A stretch of 22,875 bases of DNA from a virus. Below, one piece after another: positions 6,244 to 12,560 of this stretch (position 1 is the first letter of the stretch; each line of letters opens with the position of its first letter). Under the pieces are notes generated by a model that searched no databases, was not told where the DNA came from, and saw nothing but the letters and a program-made list of their open reading frames with translations. A program made the position numbers and the translations under genes. Location: positions 1 to 22,875 of the IMG/VR virus record IMGVR_UViG_3300042914_001412; one strand, written 5' to 3'.

Positions 6244-8357
6244 TGACCCATCCCCTGCATTGGCGCGCTGCCCGGCACTATATCGCCCGTATCCAGCGCA
6301 GCCGCTATCGTGCCCTGCACTATATCCTGCACTTGCTCAGGCGTCAGGCCGCTCTGCATGGCCGACAGACGCTTCGTTTCGGCGTCGTAAGCCTTAATCT
6401 GCGCGTTCTGCTCGTCAATCTTGAGTTTCTGTATCTCATAAGACTGAAGAACCTGCTGCACCTGCGCTTTGGTTTCTTCCATCGCCTGCGACATTTGCAT
6501 GATCTGCTGCCGCATGACCTGCGCTTCTGGCGATTCGTCGGTGTTTTGGAGAACGCGCGGGTCGAGCATCTTCTCAAACCGCTTGGCCATCGTCTCAGCG
6601 CCCGGCCAGTCCATATTCTTGACGAACAGGTCGCCCGCAACGCCCCACAGCGCGGGGTTCGTTTGCAGGATCTGACCCATCGTGTCCATAGCCTCCTGCT
6701 TACGGGTCATGTAGCTGGGGCCAGACGACACATGCACGTCGTAGGTGCCGACGTTCGGATTGTAGATCTTCATGATCTCCACGCCCTGCTCGTCGACAAC
6801 GCGACGCACCGCTTCCGGCTGGGCCGGGTTGATGCGCGCCATGTCGACTTCGCCCTCGACGTTGATGATACGGGCGACGCGCTGCGTGTCGTAAATCTTC
6901 GGGATAAGGTCGACTAACTGCCGCGCGACGTATTTTATCGCCCGAGCGAGGTTGTCAACATAATGATACGTACTCGTGTCTCCTTGCCTCTCCCGAGCGA
7001 GGATCGCACGCCCCGTGCGTTCATTGGAGGTCGCCCCAATGCTACTGTCGTACTGGCCCGTGGTCGATTTAATATCTTCCCCTGCCCCCATTTTAGCTTG
7101 AATGAGTCCCGTCTGGGCCAGAGGCGGCTGCGCGCGCTCAGGAAGGGGAAGAGGGTTTCCAGCACCATCGCTTACGTCCGGGTTGACCTCAAGATACGGC
7201 CAGTTGTTCGTGTTGGCCGTCTTCCATTGCATTTCGTAGCCTTCGAACTGGCCGCCATAGCCAATGAAAGGCGCTTTCGGGGCCAGCGCGAGCATTTCCG
7301 CTTCTTGGCTGACCCAGTAGTTATACATGCGCTGCGCGTCCTTCGCGTTGCGCACAAGTCCACTTATGTAGATCTGTCCGTCGACCTCGAACTCGTTGCC
7401 GATGACGCGCACGACGGGAATGTATTTGCCCGCCCACTCGCGTTCCTCAAGCACCTCGTAACCGTTGGTCTTGATCCACATAACGCGGCGGCGCTCGCTC
7501 TCACGCGACTTGATCGGCTTGCCATAGGCCGCTTTGAGGCGCTTGTCTTCTGGCGTGCCTGCGAACGCCGTCACATTGTCCGGGTAGAGGTTGAGCGTTT
7601 CGCGCTTGCTGTCGATGTAAAAATACTCAGCGATGCGCACCGTTTCCTGGCTGACCCACATGCTCAGCGTCTGATCGCCCACGCCCTGCGACATCATGCC
7701 GGTCACAGGCGTCGCGTCGGGGTAGAGGTCTTCATATTCAGCCTTCGGAATGTCTTCCGTAATGAAGCAATAGCGCGCGTCCTGACCGCATGGATCTTGA
7801 ATCATTGGATCCATGTAGACGCTAAAGCTGCTGCGCACGCGGCCGATGCGAATGTCCTGCTCAAACGAATTCTCGTTCGTGTATTCCGTCAAAACGCGAA
7901 TGTAGCCCTCGCCGTATGTGACCTGGTTGTCACAGGCCGTGTCATAGGCCACGTCAGCGTCGGACATATACTCAATGTGCCGCACAATGCCGTCGAAGAT
8001 TTCCGCGACCTCTGGGTCGGCGTTGTCGTCGGCCGGGATGACGCGCGCAGTCGGACGGTTCTGGCGTTGCTCGTTCGTCACGAGGCGCACATGCTGCGGC
8101 AGCTTGTTGATCGTCAGGCACGGGCGTGCGTTGATCGTCTGGCCCTGCACCGCGCCGCGTGTCGCCAGCACGTCCGCCGGCCATTGCCACGCGTTGTCCG
8201 GCGAACCCGCCATGAAGCGCAGATCGTCTAACTCGTCTTCGCGCGAGTCCGAATAGGCCGCCATCGCCACCGTAAAGCGGTGACGCATGGTCGCAAGCCG
8301 GTCATCGTCCGGGTTGTCGGAGACTTTGCCTGCGGCGATTACGTCATCAGAAGCCAT
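6240..8357 (-). CDS. Portal protein, P22 type
   Basis: A 705-residue portal, close to the 725 residues of P22 gp1. It forms the dodecameric ring at the capsid vertex through which DNA is packaged and ejected. Recognisable features are the N-terminal DDRLATMRHRFTVAMAAYSD, the FMAGSPDNAWQWP segment, the LTINKLPQHVRLVTNEQRQN stretch, the middle block YNYWVSQEAEMLALAPKAPF, and GATSNERTGRAILARERQGD. The C-terminal 90 residues form a Gln/Met-rich helical barrel (QQIMQMSQAMEETKAQVQQV) and end in a flexible Gly/Met tail. Start ATG 8357 shares a base with the TAA of the upstream gene (TAATG). It overlaps the next gene by 4 bases. Its position after terminase and before coat is the standard order. Confidence 0.95.
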   Translation of the reverse strand: MASDDVIAAGKVSDNPDDDRLATMRHRFTVAMAAYSDSREDELDDLRFMAGSPDNAWQWPADVLATRGAVQGQTINARPCLTINKLPQHVRLVTNEQRQNRPTARVIPADDNADPEVAEIFDGIVRHIEYMSDADVAYDTACDNQVTYGEGYIRVLTEYTNENSFEQDIRIGRVRSSFSVYMDPMIQDPCGQDARYCFITEDIPKAEYEDLYPDATPVTGMMSQGVGDQTLSMWVSQETVRIAEYFYIDSKRETLNLYPDNVTAFAGTPEDKRLKAAYGKPIKSRESERRRVMWIKTNGYEVLEEREWAGKYIPVVRVIGNEFEVDGQIYISGLVRNAKDAQRMYNYWVSQEAEMLALAPKAPFIGYGGQFEGYEMQWKTANTNNWPYLEVNPDVSDGAGNPLPLPERAQPPLAQTGLIQAKMGAGEDIKSTTGQYDSSIGATSNERTGRAILARERQGDTSTYHYVDNLARAIKYVARQLVDLIPKIYDTQRVARIINVEGEVDMARINPAQPEAVRRVVDEQGVEIMKIYNPNVGTYDVHVSSGPSYMTRKQEAMDTMGQILQTNPALWGVAGDLFVKNMDWPGAETMAKRFEKMLDPRVLQNTDESPEAQVMRQQIMQMSQAMEETKAQVQQVLQSYEIQKLKIDEQNAQIKAYDAETKRLSAMQSGLTPEQVQDIVQGTIAAALDTGDIVPGSAPMQGMGQ

Positions 8358-9160
8358 TATTCACCTTGCCTAGAACGGATAACATCTTTTTGGATTTTTA
8401 CAAATCCGGGGCTGCGATCCGGCACTTCATAAATGTTTCCGACGCCCGCGCGATCTATCCAGTCTAAAAGAAATGCGCCATACCTATTACCGGCGTGTTC
8501 TTTTTTAGTGGCTATAGAATCTAACAGCCCTTTTTCGAGTTGAGCCGCCGTAACTACGTCGCCATCTTTTAAAAGCTGAACACGGGTTTGTTTTAGCGGC
8601 GAACTATCTAATTTAACTGTAAATTCTTCGTTTATAGGAAACGCATCGGAGAGTATAGTATCTTTAAACGAGCTAACTTCTTTATTTGCGCGGTCGAACA
8701 TTTTTCCCCTAAAAGTTTCTTGCATTTGCGGGGACATTTTTTCGTCTGCGAAATTAGAGAATAGTTTTTCTACCGGCGTGCCTTTAGGCTGGGTAAATCC
8801 TGTCCCGCGCCCCGCCGAAGAAGTTTGTCCTGTAAAAGTGTTATGTAGCCGCGCTCGCATTAGCGCTTCACTTACAGCTTTCTGCTCCGCCCTAGCCGCA
8901 ACGTTAGCGCCGGGTAGCGGTAGCATGGCCATGATCGCGCCCTTGGTGTCGCCGGCGCGAGCGGCCTCTTGGCCCTGTAGCACGTTGCCTGTGCCGGGCA
9001 GATAGCCAAGAATGTCAGCTATGCCCGTCGCAAACTGACGCCGCTCCGGCGACGGGCGTGTGTCGCCCATCAGATAGGCCGCAATCTGTTCCTTCCATGA
9101 CGGCTCATACGGCCGCAGCATGGCGTTACGCGGTTCAGGAGCGAGCGCATTGACCGGCAT
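8357..9160 (-). CDS. Mosaic virion-associated protein with conserved N-terminus and AT-rich variable C-terminus
   Basis: A 267-residue protein. The N-terminal part has MLRPYEPSWKEQIAAYLMGD (residues 14-33) and a Gly/Ala-rich stretch, LGYLPGTGNVLQGQEAARAG (51-70). Both resemble the leading segments of phage inner-virion or polyvalent proteins as I recall them. From about residue 110 the protein is Lys/Glu/Phe-rich and ends YEVPDRSPGFVKIQKDVIRS. GC is about 67% over 8881-9060 but about 40% over 8461-8760, so the C-terminal half looks like a later acquisition. It lies between the small basic genes and the portal with TAATG overlaps at both ends. An ejected or capsid-internal effector is a hypothesis; I see no catalytic motif. 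Confidence 0.75.
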   Translation of the reverse strand: MPVNALAPEPRNAMLRPYEPSWKEQIAAYLMGDTRPSPERRQFATGIADILGYLPGTGNVLQGQEAARAGDTKGAIMAMLPLPGANVAARAEQKAVSEALMRARLHNTFTGQTSSAGRGTGFTQPKGTPVEKLFSNFADEKMSPQMQETFRGKMFDRANKEVSSFKDTILSDAFPINEEFTVKLDSSPLKQTRVQLLKDGDVVTAAQLEKGLLDSIATKKEHAGNRYGAFLLDWIDRAGVGNIYEVPDRSPGFVKIQKDVIRSRQGE

Positions 9161-9312
9161 TATTTACACGACTTGCCCATTTTCTTACCGGCAGCGCTGC
9201 GCTTGGTCGAGTAGGCGATAGCGACCGCCTGTTTCGGCGGCTTGCCCGCTTTGATTTCCGCAGCCACGTTCTTACGGAACGCGTTCTTTGATGTTGACTT
9301 AACGAGCGGCAT
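9160..9312 (-). CDS. Small basic phage protein (DUF6496-like), 50 aa
   Basis: A 50-residue, strongly basic protein beginning [20 protein letters not shown] and continuing [20 protein letters not shown]. The pattern of a basic N-terminus, [21 protein letters not shown], and a Lys-rich tail matches a widespread small phage and environmental family that I recall as DUF6496. It has no membrane segment. Its stop and the next start overlap as TAATG (9158-9162). Its own start overlaps the previous stop in the same way (9310-9314). It belongs to a trio of basic small proteins between large terminase and portal. Charge and position suggest DNA or packaged-nucleoid contact, which is inference. Confidence 0.8.
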   Translation of the reverse strand: MPLVKSTSKNAFRKNVAAEIKAGKPPKQAVAIAYSTKRSAAGKKMGKSCK

Positions 9313-9461
9313 TATTTTTTCCTCGTTTTAGCTGACTGCTTGAACGCCTTGGCGGTCGGTGCGCCCTCTGCGCCCGGCTTGCGCATCTTCTCGCCAGAGC
9401 CTGCTTTGATGCGCGCGCGCTTCGCGTGAATGTTGGCGTAGAGCCCAGGCTTACTTGCCAC
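9312..9461 (-). CDS. Small basic phage protein, 49 aa, GTG start
   Basis: A 49-residue basic protein. Its core, [20 protein letters not shown] then [16 protein letters not shown], is a pattern I have seen in many phages and never with a function. It starts at GTG 9461, inside the last codons of the upstream gene. AGAGG lies 7-8 bases before it, and no ATG precedes the conserved region in this frame. The stop overlaps the next ATG as TAATG. Net charge is strongly positive, with alternating Lys/Arg and Gly/Pro, so it is probably a flexible nucleic-acid-binding or capsid-internal peptide. That role is inference from composition. Confidence 0.78.
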   Translation of the reverse strand: MASKPGLYANIHAKRARIKAGSGEKMRKPGAEGAPTAKAFKQSAKTRKK

Positions 9462-9702
9462 AGTTCCACCTCTTCATGCTGGCCTTCGCCCGCTCTGCGT
9501 TCTTCGACTTAGCGACCACGCCGCCCATGCGTGCGCAGAAGCTGGCCTTACGGCCCTTGTCGGCCTCGCTCTTAGGATTGGGAGCCGGCGGCTTGAGCTT
9601 GCTGCCCGTCGCGGCGTTGTATTTCTGACGGCCCTTGGCGGTCAGACCAGCGCCCGCCTTAGTCGATAGCTTCTCGCCACGCCCTACTGACAGCGATACC
9701 AT
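9451..9702 (-). CDS. Small basic phage protein (DUF6321-like), 83 aa
   Basis: An 83-residue basic protein with GEKLSTKAGAGLTAKGRQKY and then NAATGSKLKPPAPNPKSEAD, followed by the cysteine-containing end RKASFCARMGGVV...SMKRWNCGK. The pattern of KLSxKAGAGLTxKGRxKYNxATGSxLKxP, then RRKSFCARMxG, then xxSLKRWxC is one I associate with the small phage family DUF6321. The two cysteines (near residues 56 and 81) could bind metal or form a disulphide. It starts directly after the terminase stop (9703), and its 3' end overlaps the start of the next gene. The function is unknown; packaging-associated nucleic-acid binding is a guess from charge and position. Confidence 0.82.
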   Translation of the reverse strand: MVSLSVGRGEKLSTKAGAGLTAKGRQKYNAATGSKLKPPAPNPKSEADKGRKASFCARMGGVVAKSKNAERAKASMKRWNCGK

Positions 9703-11232
9703 CTAGTGTCCCATCCATCCTGAAGAGGCTGTTCCACCACCATAACTGACGCGCGGTCTGTTGTCCATTGGTCTGGCCTCCCTGTGCGCCACAGGATACG
9801 CGAACGTCACGGCGATAGCGTCGGCGGCGTCGGGGCTGGCTAGACCACGCGCCTTCATGTCTTTCTTGCTTTCTAGGAATATAGTCCCTTTACTGTCGGG
9901 CTTCATCATGGGGCCGGTCAGGTCGCTCTTTAGGAAGCGGTCGTTTGGGATGCTGGCTGTCTTCAGCCACTCCCGCATGGCGTGCCACATTTCAGCGCGC
10001 TTGTTTCCGAACATGATCGGACGGGAAGACTTGCTGCCGAAGTTGACGCCCCTGATCTTGTATCGCTGCTCCTTGAGCCGGTCGACGACGCCCGCCCCTA
10101 GGCCGCCTTCGTCCACGACGACGAGCGCTGGGCGGAACTCTTCGATGATGTCAATGACTCTGCCGACCACCTCCATCGTGTCGTCGCCGCGGTAGCGACG
10201 GATGCCGATGATGTCACGGCCCTGCCGGATAGCGATGACCGTCGCGTCAGCCCCGAACCGCGCCGGGTCGACGCCCACGATTATCGGCGCTGTCTGATCT
10301 TTCTGCGGCGATCTTTGCTGCGCCTCCATGACCAGTGATGACGGTATGAACTGGTCATCGCTCGCGTTCGGGAAGGCTCCGTAGACCTCGACGTGAGCCT
10401 GAGCGCTGTCGGGGCCGTATTCGTCGATAATCTGCTGATAGACTGCCTTATCAGTTCCCTCCACGCTTCTGGCGTCAACAACCTTGTTTCGCCAGAAGTC
10501 GCGCTTGTTGTGGAAGCACTCGTAGAAGTATCCGCTGTTACGGCGGGGGTTGCTAAAGCTAAGCCAAAAACGATTAGGAGTGTTCTCTGTAAAGAAGCCA
10601 CTGGCCACCGCCCAGATAGAGTCATCAATACCGCTGGCCTCGTCGAACACGAGCATGACGCCCGCGAAGTTGTGCACGCCCGCGTAGCTGTCAGGGTTCT
10701 CGGCCGACCACAGCCGCCCCTCCACGCCCCAGTAACGCGTGCCCAGCTTTAGATCGCGCTCGACCAGTTCCGCAATCCACTTGGCCGGCAGCACGCGGGT
10801 GGCGCTTACCTCGAACCAATGGCTGTTGAGGCACATTGATAGCCATTTGGTGATCTCGGCCCAAGTGACGCTGCGTAGCTGCGCTTCTGAGTTGGCCGAC
10901 ACGATAGTCGTCGAGCCTATGCGCGTGGTCAGCATCCAGATCACGAGCCAACTCACGAGGGCTGACTTGCCGATACCGCGGCCGGAGGACGTGGCCATGC
11001 GAAAGGTTTCAAAGTCAACCTTGCCGTTATTCTCTTTGATGTGGTCGCGCAGGTCTTGGAGGACTTCTAGCTGCCACTTGCGCGGGCCTGTGAAGTGTTC
11101 CAGTGGCGTGCCGGCCTTACCCCACGGGAACGCCATCCTCACGAACGCGACCGGATCGTTCTTCACCTGCGCCGACCATAAGGTCGCCATCAGCTTCTGT
11201 TCTTCGTCCGCTGAGTAGATCGGCACTTGCAT
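9703..11232 (-). CDS. terL: Terminase large subunit
   Basis: The 509-residue packaging motor ATPase and nuclease. ATPase: Walker A GRGIGKS (residues 84-90), Walker B VMLVFDEA with Asp197 and Glu198, and coupling motif SNP near 227-229. Nuclease: first acidic residue Asp322 in IIVGVDPARFGADATVIAI, second Asp374 in VVVDEGGLGAGV, and third in SPDAADAIAVTF (Asp468/Asp471). Both halves are intact and the length is normal. The start ATG 11232 has GGGAGAG upstream. The first 116 bases overlap the 3' end of the small-subunit gene in another frame. It cuts concatemeric DNA and pumps it through the portal. The frame downstream is immediately followed by the three small basic genes. Confidence 0.95.
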   Translation of the reverse strand: MQVPIYSADEEQKLMATLWSAQVKNDPVAFVRMAFPWGKAGTPLEHFTGPRKWQLEVLQDLRDHIKENNGKVDFETFRMATSSGRGIGKSALVSWLVIWMLTTRIGSTTIVSANSEAQLRSVTWAEITKWLSMCLNSHWFEVSATRVLPAKWIAELVERDLKLGTRYWGVEGRLWSAENPDSYAGVHNFAGVMLVFDEASGIDDSIWAVASGFFTENTPNRFWLSFSNPRRNSGYFYECFHNKRDFWRNKVVDARSVEGTDKAVYQQIIDEYGPDSAQAHVEVYGAFPNASDDQFIPSSLVMEAQQRSPQKDQTAPIIVGVDPARFGADATVIAIRQGRDIIGIRRYRGDDTMEVVGRVIDIIEEFRPALVVVDEGGLGAGVVDRLKEQRYKIRGVNFGSKSSRPIMFGNKRAEMWHAMREWLKTASIPNDRFLKSDLTGPMMKPDSKGTIFLESKKDMKARGLASPDAADAIAVTFAYPVAHREARPMDNRPRVSYGGGTASSGWMGH

Positions 11233-11638
11233 CTAATATCTCTCCCTGGATCACGCGCTGCTGCGCCTCTTCTAGCGCCGCGATGATGGATATGCGCTGC
11301 TCGACCTGCACCTGCACCGACTGCGGGGCCGTCCACTTGTGGACGTGTTTTAGAATGTCCAGCGCCGCCTTCGTGTCGCCAGCGCGGGCGGCGTTGTGCA
11401 GCACCTCGGACATTTCCGCTTCGCCCTCAGCGCGCCCCTTCTGTTCGGCATACTCCGCGATGGGGTCGAACTGCACCAGCCGCCGATACTCGGTCGGGGT
11501 CATGCCCGCGGCGTAGGCGAGCGTGTCGCCTTTCAGCCCTTTGCGGGCGGCGAGATAGATGCGCTCTAGGACGGCTTCCGTCGCCTCTATTTTGCGCGGT
11601 TCATAAGGTAGGGACTCAAACATAAAGTCTTTTACCAT
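11117..11638 (-). CDS. terS: Probable terminase small subunit
   Basis: About 173 residues, directly upstream of the large subunit, the usual place for the DNA-recognition subunit. After a short N-terminus comes a helical HTH-like region, AVLERIYLAARKGLKGDTLA then YAAGMTPTEYRRLVQFDPIA, of the kind found in small terminases. It is followed by an oligomerisation-like helix (AEMSEVLHNAARAGDTKAAL) and DILKHVHKWTAPQSVQVQVE, a common terS ending motif. The last 38 residues are read in the region shared with the large subunit and look less constrained. Start choice is uncertain: ATG 11638 (MVKDFMFES) and ATG 11623 (MFESLPYEP) are both possible and neither has a good ribosome binding site. The open frame to 11728 has no good start. 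Confidence 0.8.
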   Translation of the reverse strand: MVKDFMFESLPYEPRKIEATEAVLERIYLAARKGLKGDTLAYAAGMTPTEYRRLVQFDPIAEYAEQKGRAEGEAEMSEVLHNAARAGDTKAALDILKHVHKWTAPQSVQVQVEQRISIIAALEEAQQRVIQGEILDASADLLSGRRTEADGDLMVGAGEERSGRVREDGVPVG

Positions 11639-11732
11639 TAAAATAAAAAATAAAAAAGTTCGCGTGATGGCTACGTATTTCTTAAAGGAGATCCCCAGGC
11701 CCAGCCCCCCCCTATTTGTCAACGCCACCTGC

Positions 11733-11756
11733 GTTAAGGTTAAATGTTAAGGTTAA
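11733..11756 (+). repeat. Tandem 11-bp repeat GTTAAGGTTAA
   Basis: Two identical copies of GTTAAGGTTAA at 11733-11743 and 11746-11756, 13 bases apart. The second runs into the perfect palindrome GGTTAACC (11751-11758). The site lies about 95 bases upstream of the small terminase start, where an operator for the leftward operon could sit. The binding protein is unknown. Confidence 0.8.
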
Positions 11757-11759
11757 CCA

Positions 11760-11928
11760 ATAGTCAAATAGTCATGCAGATCGGGGATCGGTGCTGGCAT
11801 GAGTTATGTTGTCAATCATAGTCAAATAGTCATGGAGATGCAGGGTTGGTGCTAGGTCGCACTGTGATGACTGCGCGGGCCTGGTCGACGAGGGCCAGGA
11901 GGCATAGTCAATAGTCATGATAGTCATG
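11760..11928 (+). repeat. Left arm: seven ATAGTCA direct repeats
   Basis: ATAGTCA occurs at 11760-11766, 11768-11774, 11818-11824, 11826-11832, 11904-11910, 11911-11917 and 11920-11926, all in the plus orientation, and four copies extend to ATAGTCATG. The first two pairs form an 18-bp unit (ATAGTCAAATAGTCATG core) repeated at a 58-bp interval. The third cluster is three near-tandem copies. Such short direct repeats resemble iterons or a repressor-binding array. Confidence 0.82.
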
Positions 11929-12012
11929 GATTTTAGATGCAAGGTTGCGCCCGTGTTCTATATATCATTCTGTATACATTCATACAATTGGTATGAGTAT
12001 TACACACCCATA

Positions 12013-12094
12013 ACTATATGACTATTCCTAAGCCGCGCCTCGCCTCGCGCCCGCGTTGTTGACGACTATTCCATAACTATTTCGTAACCATTCC
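12013..12094 (+). repeat. Right arm: ACTAT motifs with an 11-bp phased run
   Basis: The inverse core ACTAT occurs at 12013 (ACTATATG), 12021 (ACTATTCC), 12065 (ACTATTCC) and 12076 (ACTATTTC), with a variant ACCATTCC at 12087. The last three are spaced exactly 11 bases apart, close to one helical turn. They are in the opposite orientation to the left-arm ATAGTCA motifs, with an AT-rich core between the two arms. Confidence 0.72.
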
Positions 12095-12121
12095 GACATT
12101 TCACCAAAAGATTTGTTGCAA

Positions 12122-12130
12122 TTATCCACA
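12122..12130 (+). promoter_or_regulatory. Perfect DnaA box TTATCCACA
   Basis: TTATCCACA is an exact match to the bacterial DnaA box consensus TTATNCACA. It lies between the ACTAT array and the first rightward gene. The same operon encodes a stand-alone DnaA domain IV protein (15301-15534), which makes a chance match less likely. It could bind host DnaA, the phage protein, or both. Confidence 0.6.
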
Positions 12131-12143
12131 GTCCGTGGTCAGA

Positions 12144-12165
12144 TAACATATCCACAGAGAGGAGG
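12144..12165 (+). promoter_or_regulatory. AACATATCCACA leader motif 1 with strong ribosome binding site
   Basis: TAACATATCCACA (12144-12156) is followed by AGGAGG (12160-12165), 7 bases before the ATG at 12173. The ATATCCACA part differs from the DnaA box by one base. The same motif recurs at 12526 and 12986, each time just ahead of a ribosome binding site. The block GGAGG-N-ATAGTCA at 12161-12173 also occurs at 11898-11910. Confidence 0.65.
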
Positions 12166-12172
12166 AATAGTC

Positions 12173-12283
12173 ATGTATCAAGTCTACGTCTATCGCCATG
12201 ACTATTGGTTATTTGTCGACTCAACCGTTGACTTAGCCGCAGCGCAAGCGCTGGCGGCGCGCATTGGGGGGGTGGTCATATGA
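12173..12283 (+). CDS. Small early protein, 36 aa
   Basis: The first gene of the rightward operon, with AGGAGG seven bases ahead of the ATG. The 36 residues begin MYQVYVYRHDYWLFVDSTVD and end with an Ala-rich helix and GGVVI. There is no membrane segment or signal peptide. The stop overlaps the next start as ATGA (12280-12283). The layout (a beta strand YxVxV, an aromatic strand, a short Ala-rich helix AAAQALAARIGG) parallels the first 45 residues of the next gene, so the two may be paralogues. I do not recognise a family. The very strong ribosome binding site and the tight coupling argue that it is translated. Confidence 0.65.
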   Translation: MYQVYVYRHDYWLFVDSTVDLAAAQALAARIGGVVI

Positions 12284-12489
12284 CTATGACGGCGTATGAA
12301 GTGATGATCGAAACGCGTGACTTTCGTATGTCGCGCATCTTGGCGACGACTACGAAAGCGGAAGCAATCAAAGCGGCGCGGGAACTAGCTAGAACGAGCG
12401 GCGGCAAGGTGGCGTGGGTTCACGTGTTCAACATCCCGACCGCGTTGTCTGTCTTTTCGATGCAGGCGTTAACAAAATCTTTAGCATAA
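12280..12489 (+). CDS. Small alpha/beta protein, 69 aa
   Basis: A 69-residue protein beginning MTMTAYEVMIETRDFRMSRI, followed by TTTKAEAIKAARELARTSGG and KVAWVHVFNIPTAL. This is a beta-beta-alpha-beta pattern of the sort seen in tiny regulatory or host-interaction proteins. Translation is coupled to the preceding gene through ATGA. The second ATG two codons later (MTAYEV) is an alternative start. A strong hairpin terminator begins 5 bases after the stop, so the first two genes form a short transcript of their own when termination works. No family recognised. Confidence 0.7.
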   Translation: MTMTAYEVMIETRDFRMSRILATTTKAEAIKAARELARTSGGKVAWVHVFNIPTALSVFSMQALTKSLA

Positions 12490-12493
12490 TAAG

Positions 12494-12523
12494 AGGCGGC
12501 GCTTGCAAGAGCGCCGCCTTTAT
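12494..12523 (+). terminator. Intrinsic terminator or attenuator after the first two small genes
   Basis: The perfect 9-bp stem AGGCGGCGC / GCGCCGCCT (12494-12502 with 12511-12519) with an 8-base loop is followed by a short weak T tract (TTTAT). Because downstream genes continue on the same strand, it may act as a partial terminator, or as a break before a new promoter near 12526. Confidence 0.75.
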
Positions 12524-12525
12524 CG

Positions 12526-12551
12526 TAACATATCCACACTGTAAAAGAGGA
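12526..12551 (+). promoter_or_regulatory. AACATATCCACA leader motif 2
   Basis: TAACATATCCACA (12526-12538) comes 7 bases after the terminator tract. It is followed by GAGGAG (about 12546-12551), about 10 bases before the ATG at 12561. It is the same motif as at 12144 and 12986. The ATATCCACA part is one mismatch from a DnaA box. Confidence 0.6.
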
Positions 12552-12560
12552 GCCAAGACC

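Larger units (their letters stand above)
11639..12172. other. Divergent control region and candidate replication origin
   Basis: About 530 bases with no convincing gene, between the leftward packaging operon and the rightward accessory operon. From left to right it holds an AT-rich leader with a run of 8 C (11705-11712), a tandem GTTAAGGTTAA repeat, seven ATAGTCA motifs in plus orientation (11760-11926), an AT-rich core (about 11945-12010), opposite-orientation ACTAT motifs (12013-12094), and a perfect DnaA box TTATCCACA (12122-12130). An AACATATCCACA motif and a strong AGGAGG site follow, just before the first rightward gene. This mix of direct repeats, AT-rich DNA and a DnaA box resembles a phage or plasmid origin. 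It could equally be a repressor-operated switch. I found no convincing sigma-70 promoter pair by eye. Confidence 0.6.

Noticed and set aside
6963-8231. 422-codon open frame on the plus strand
   Set aside because: Antisense to the portal gene; composition is typical of a shadow frame in GC-rich coding DNA.
11705-11712. Run of eight C near terS as a cos or pac site
   Set aside because: Homopolymer alone is no evidence of a packaging cut; no inverted repeat or conserved terminus pattern accompanies it.
11717-11722. Minus-strand TTGACA as a -35 box for the terminase operon
   Set aside because: No acceptable -10 sequence lies 15-19 bases downstream; the spacer is a run of G.
11917-12021. 34-codon frame starting inside the ATAGTCATG array
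   Set aside because: AGGAGG lies 14 bases ahead of the ATG, too far, and the translation through the AT-rich core has no gene-like composition.
11945-12100. CRISPR-like array
   Set aside because: The repeats are only 5-9 bases, with irregular spacing and no unique spacers of equal length.
12414-12560. Extension of the 128-aa gene back to 12414
   Set aside because: It would translate through a terminator hairpin and leader and through the preceding gene in another frame; ATG 12561 has a proper ribosome binding site.
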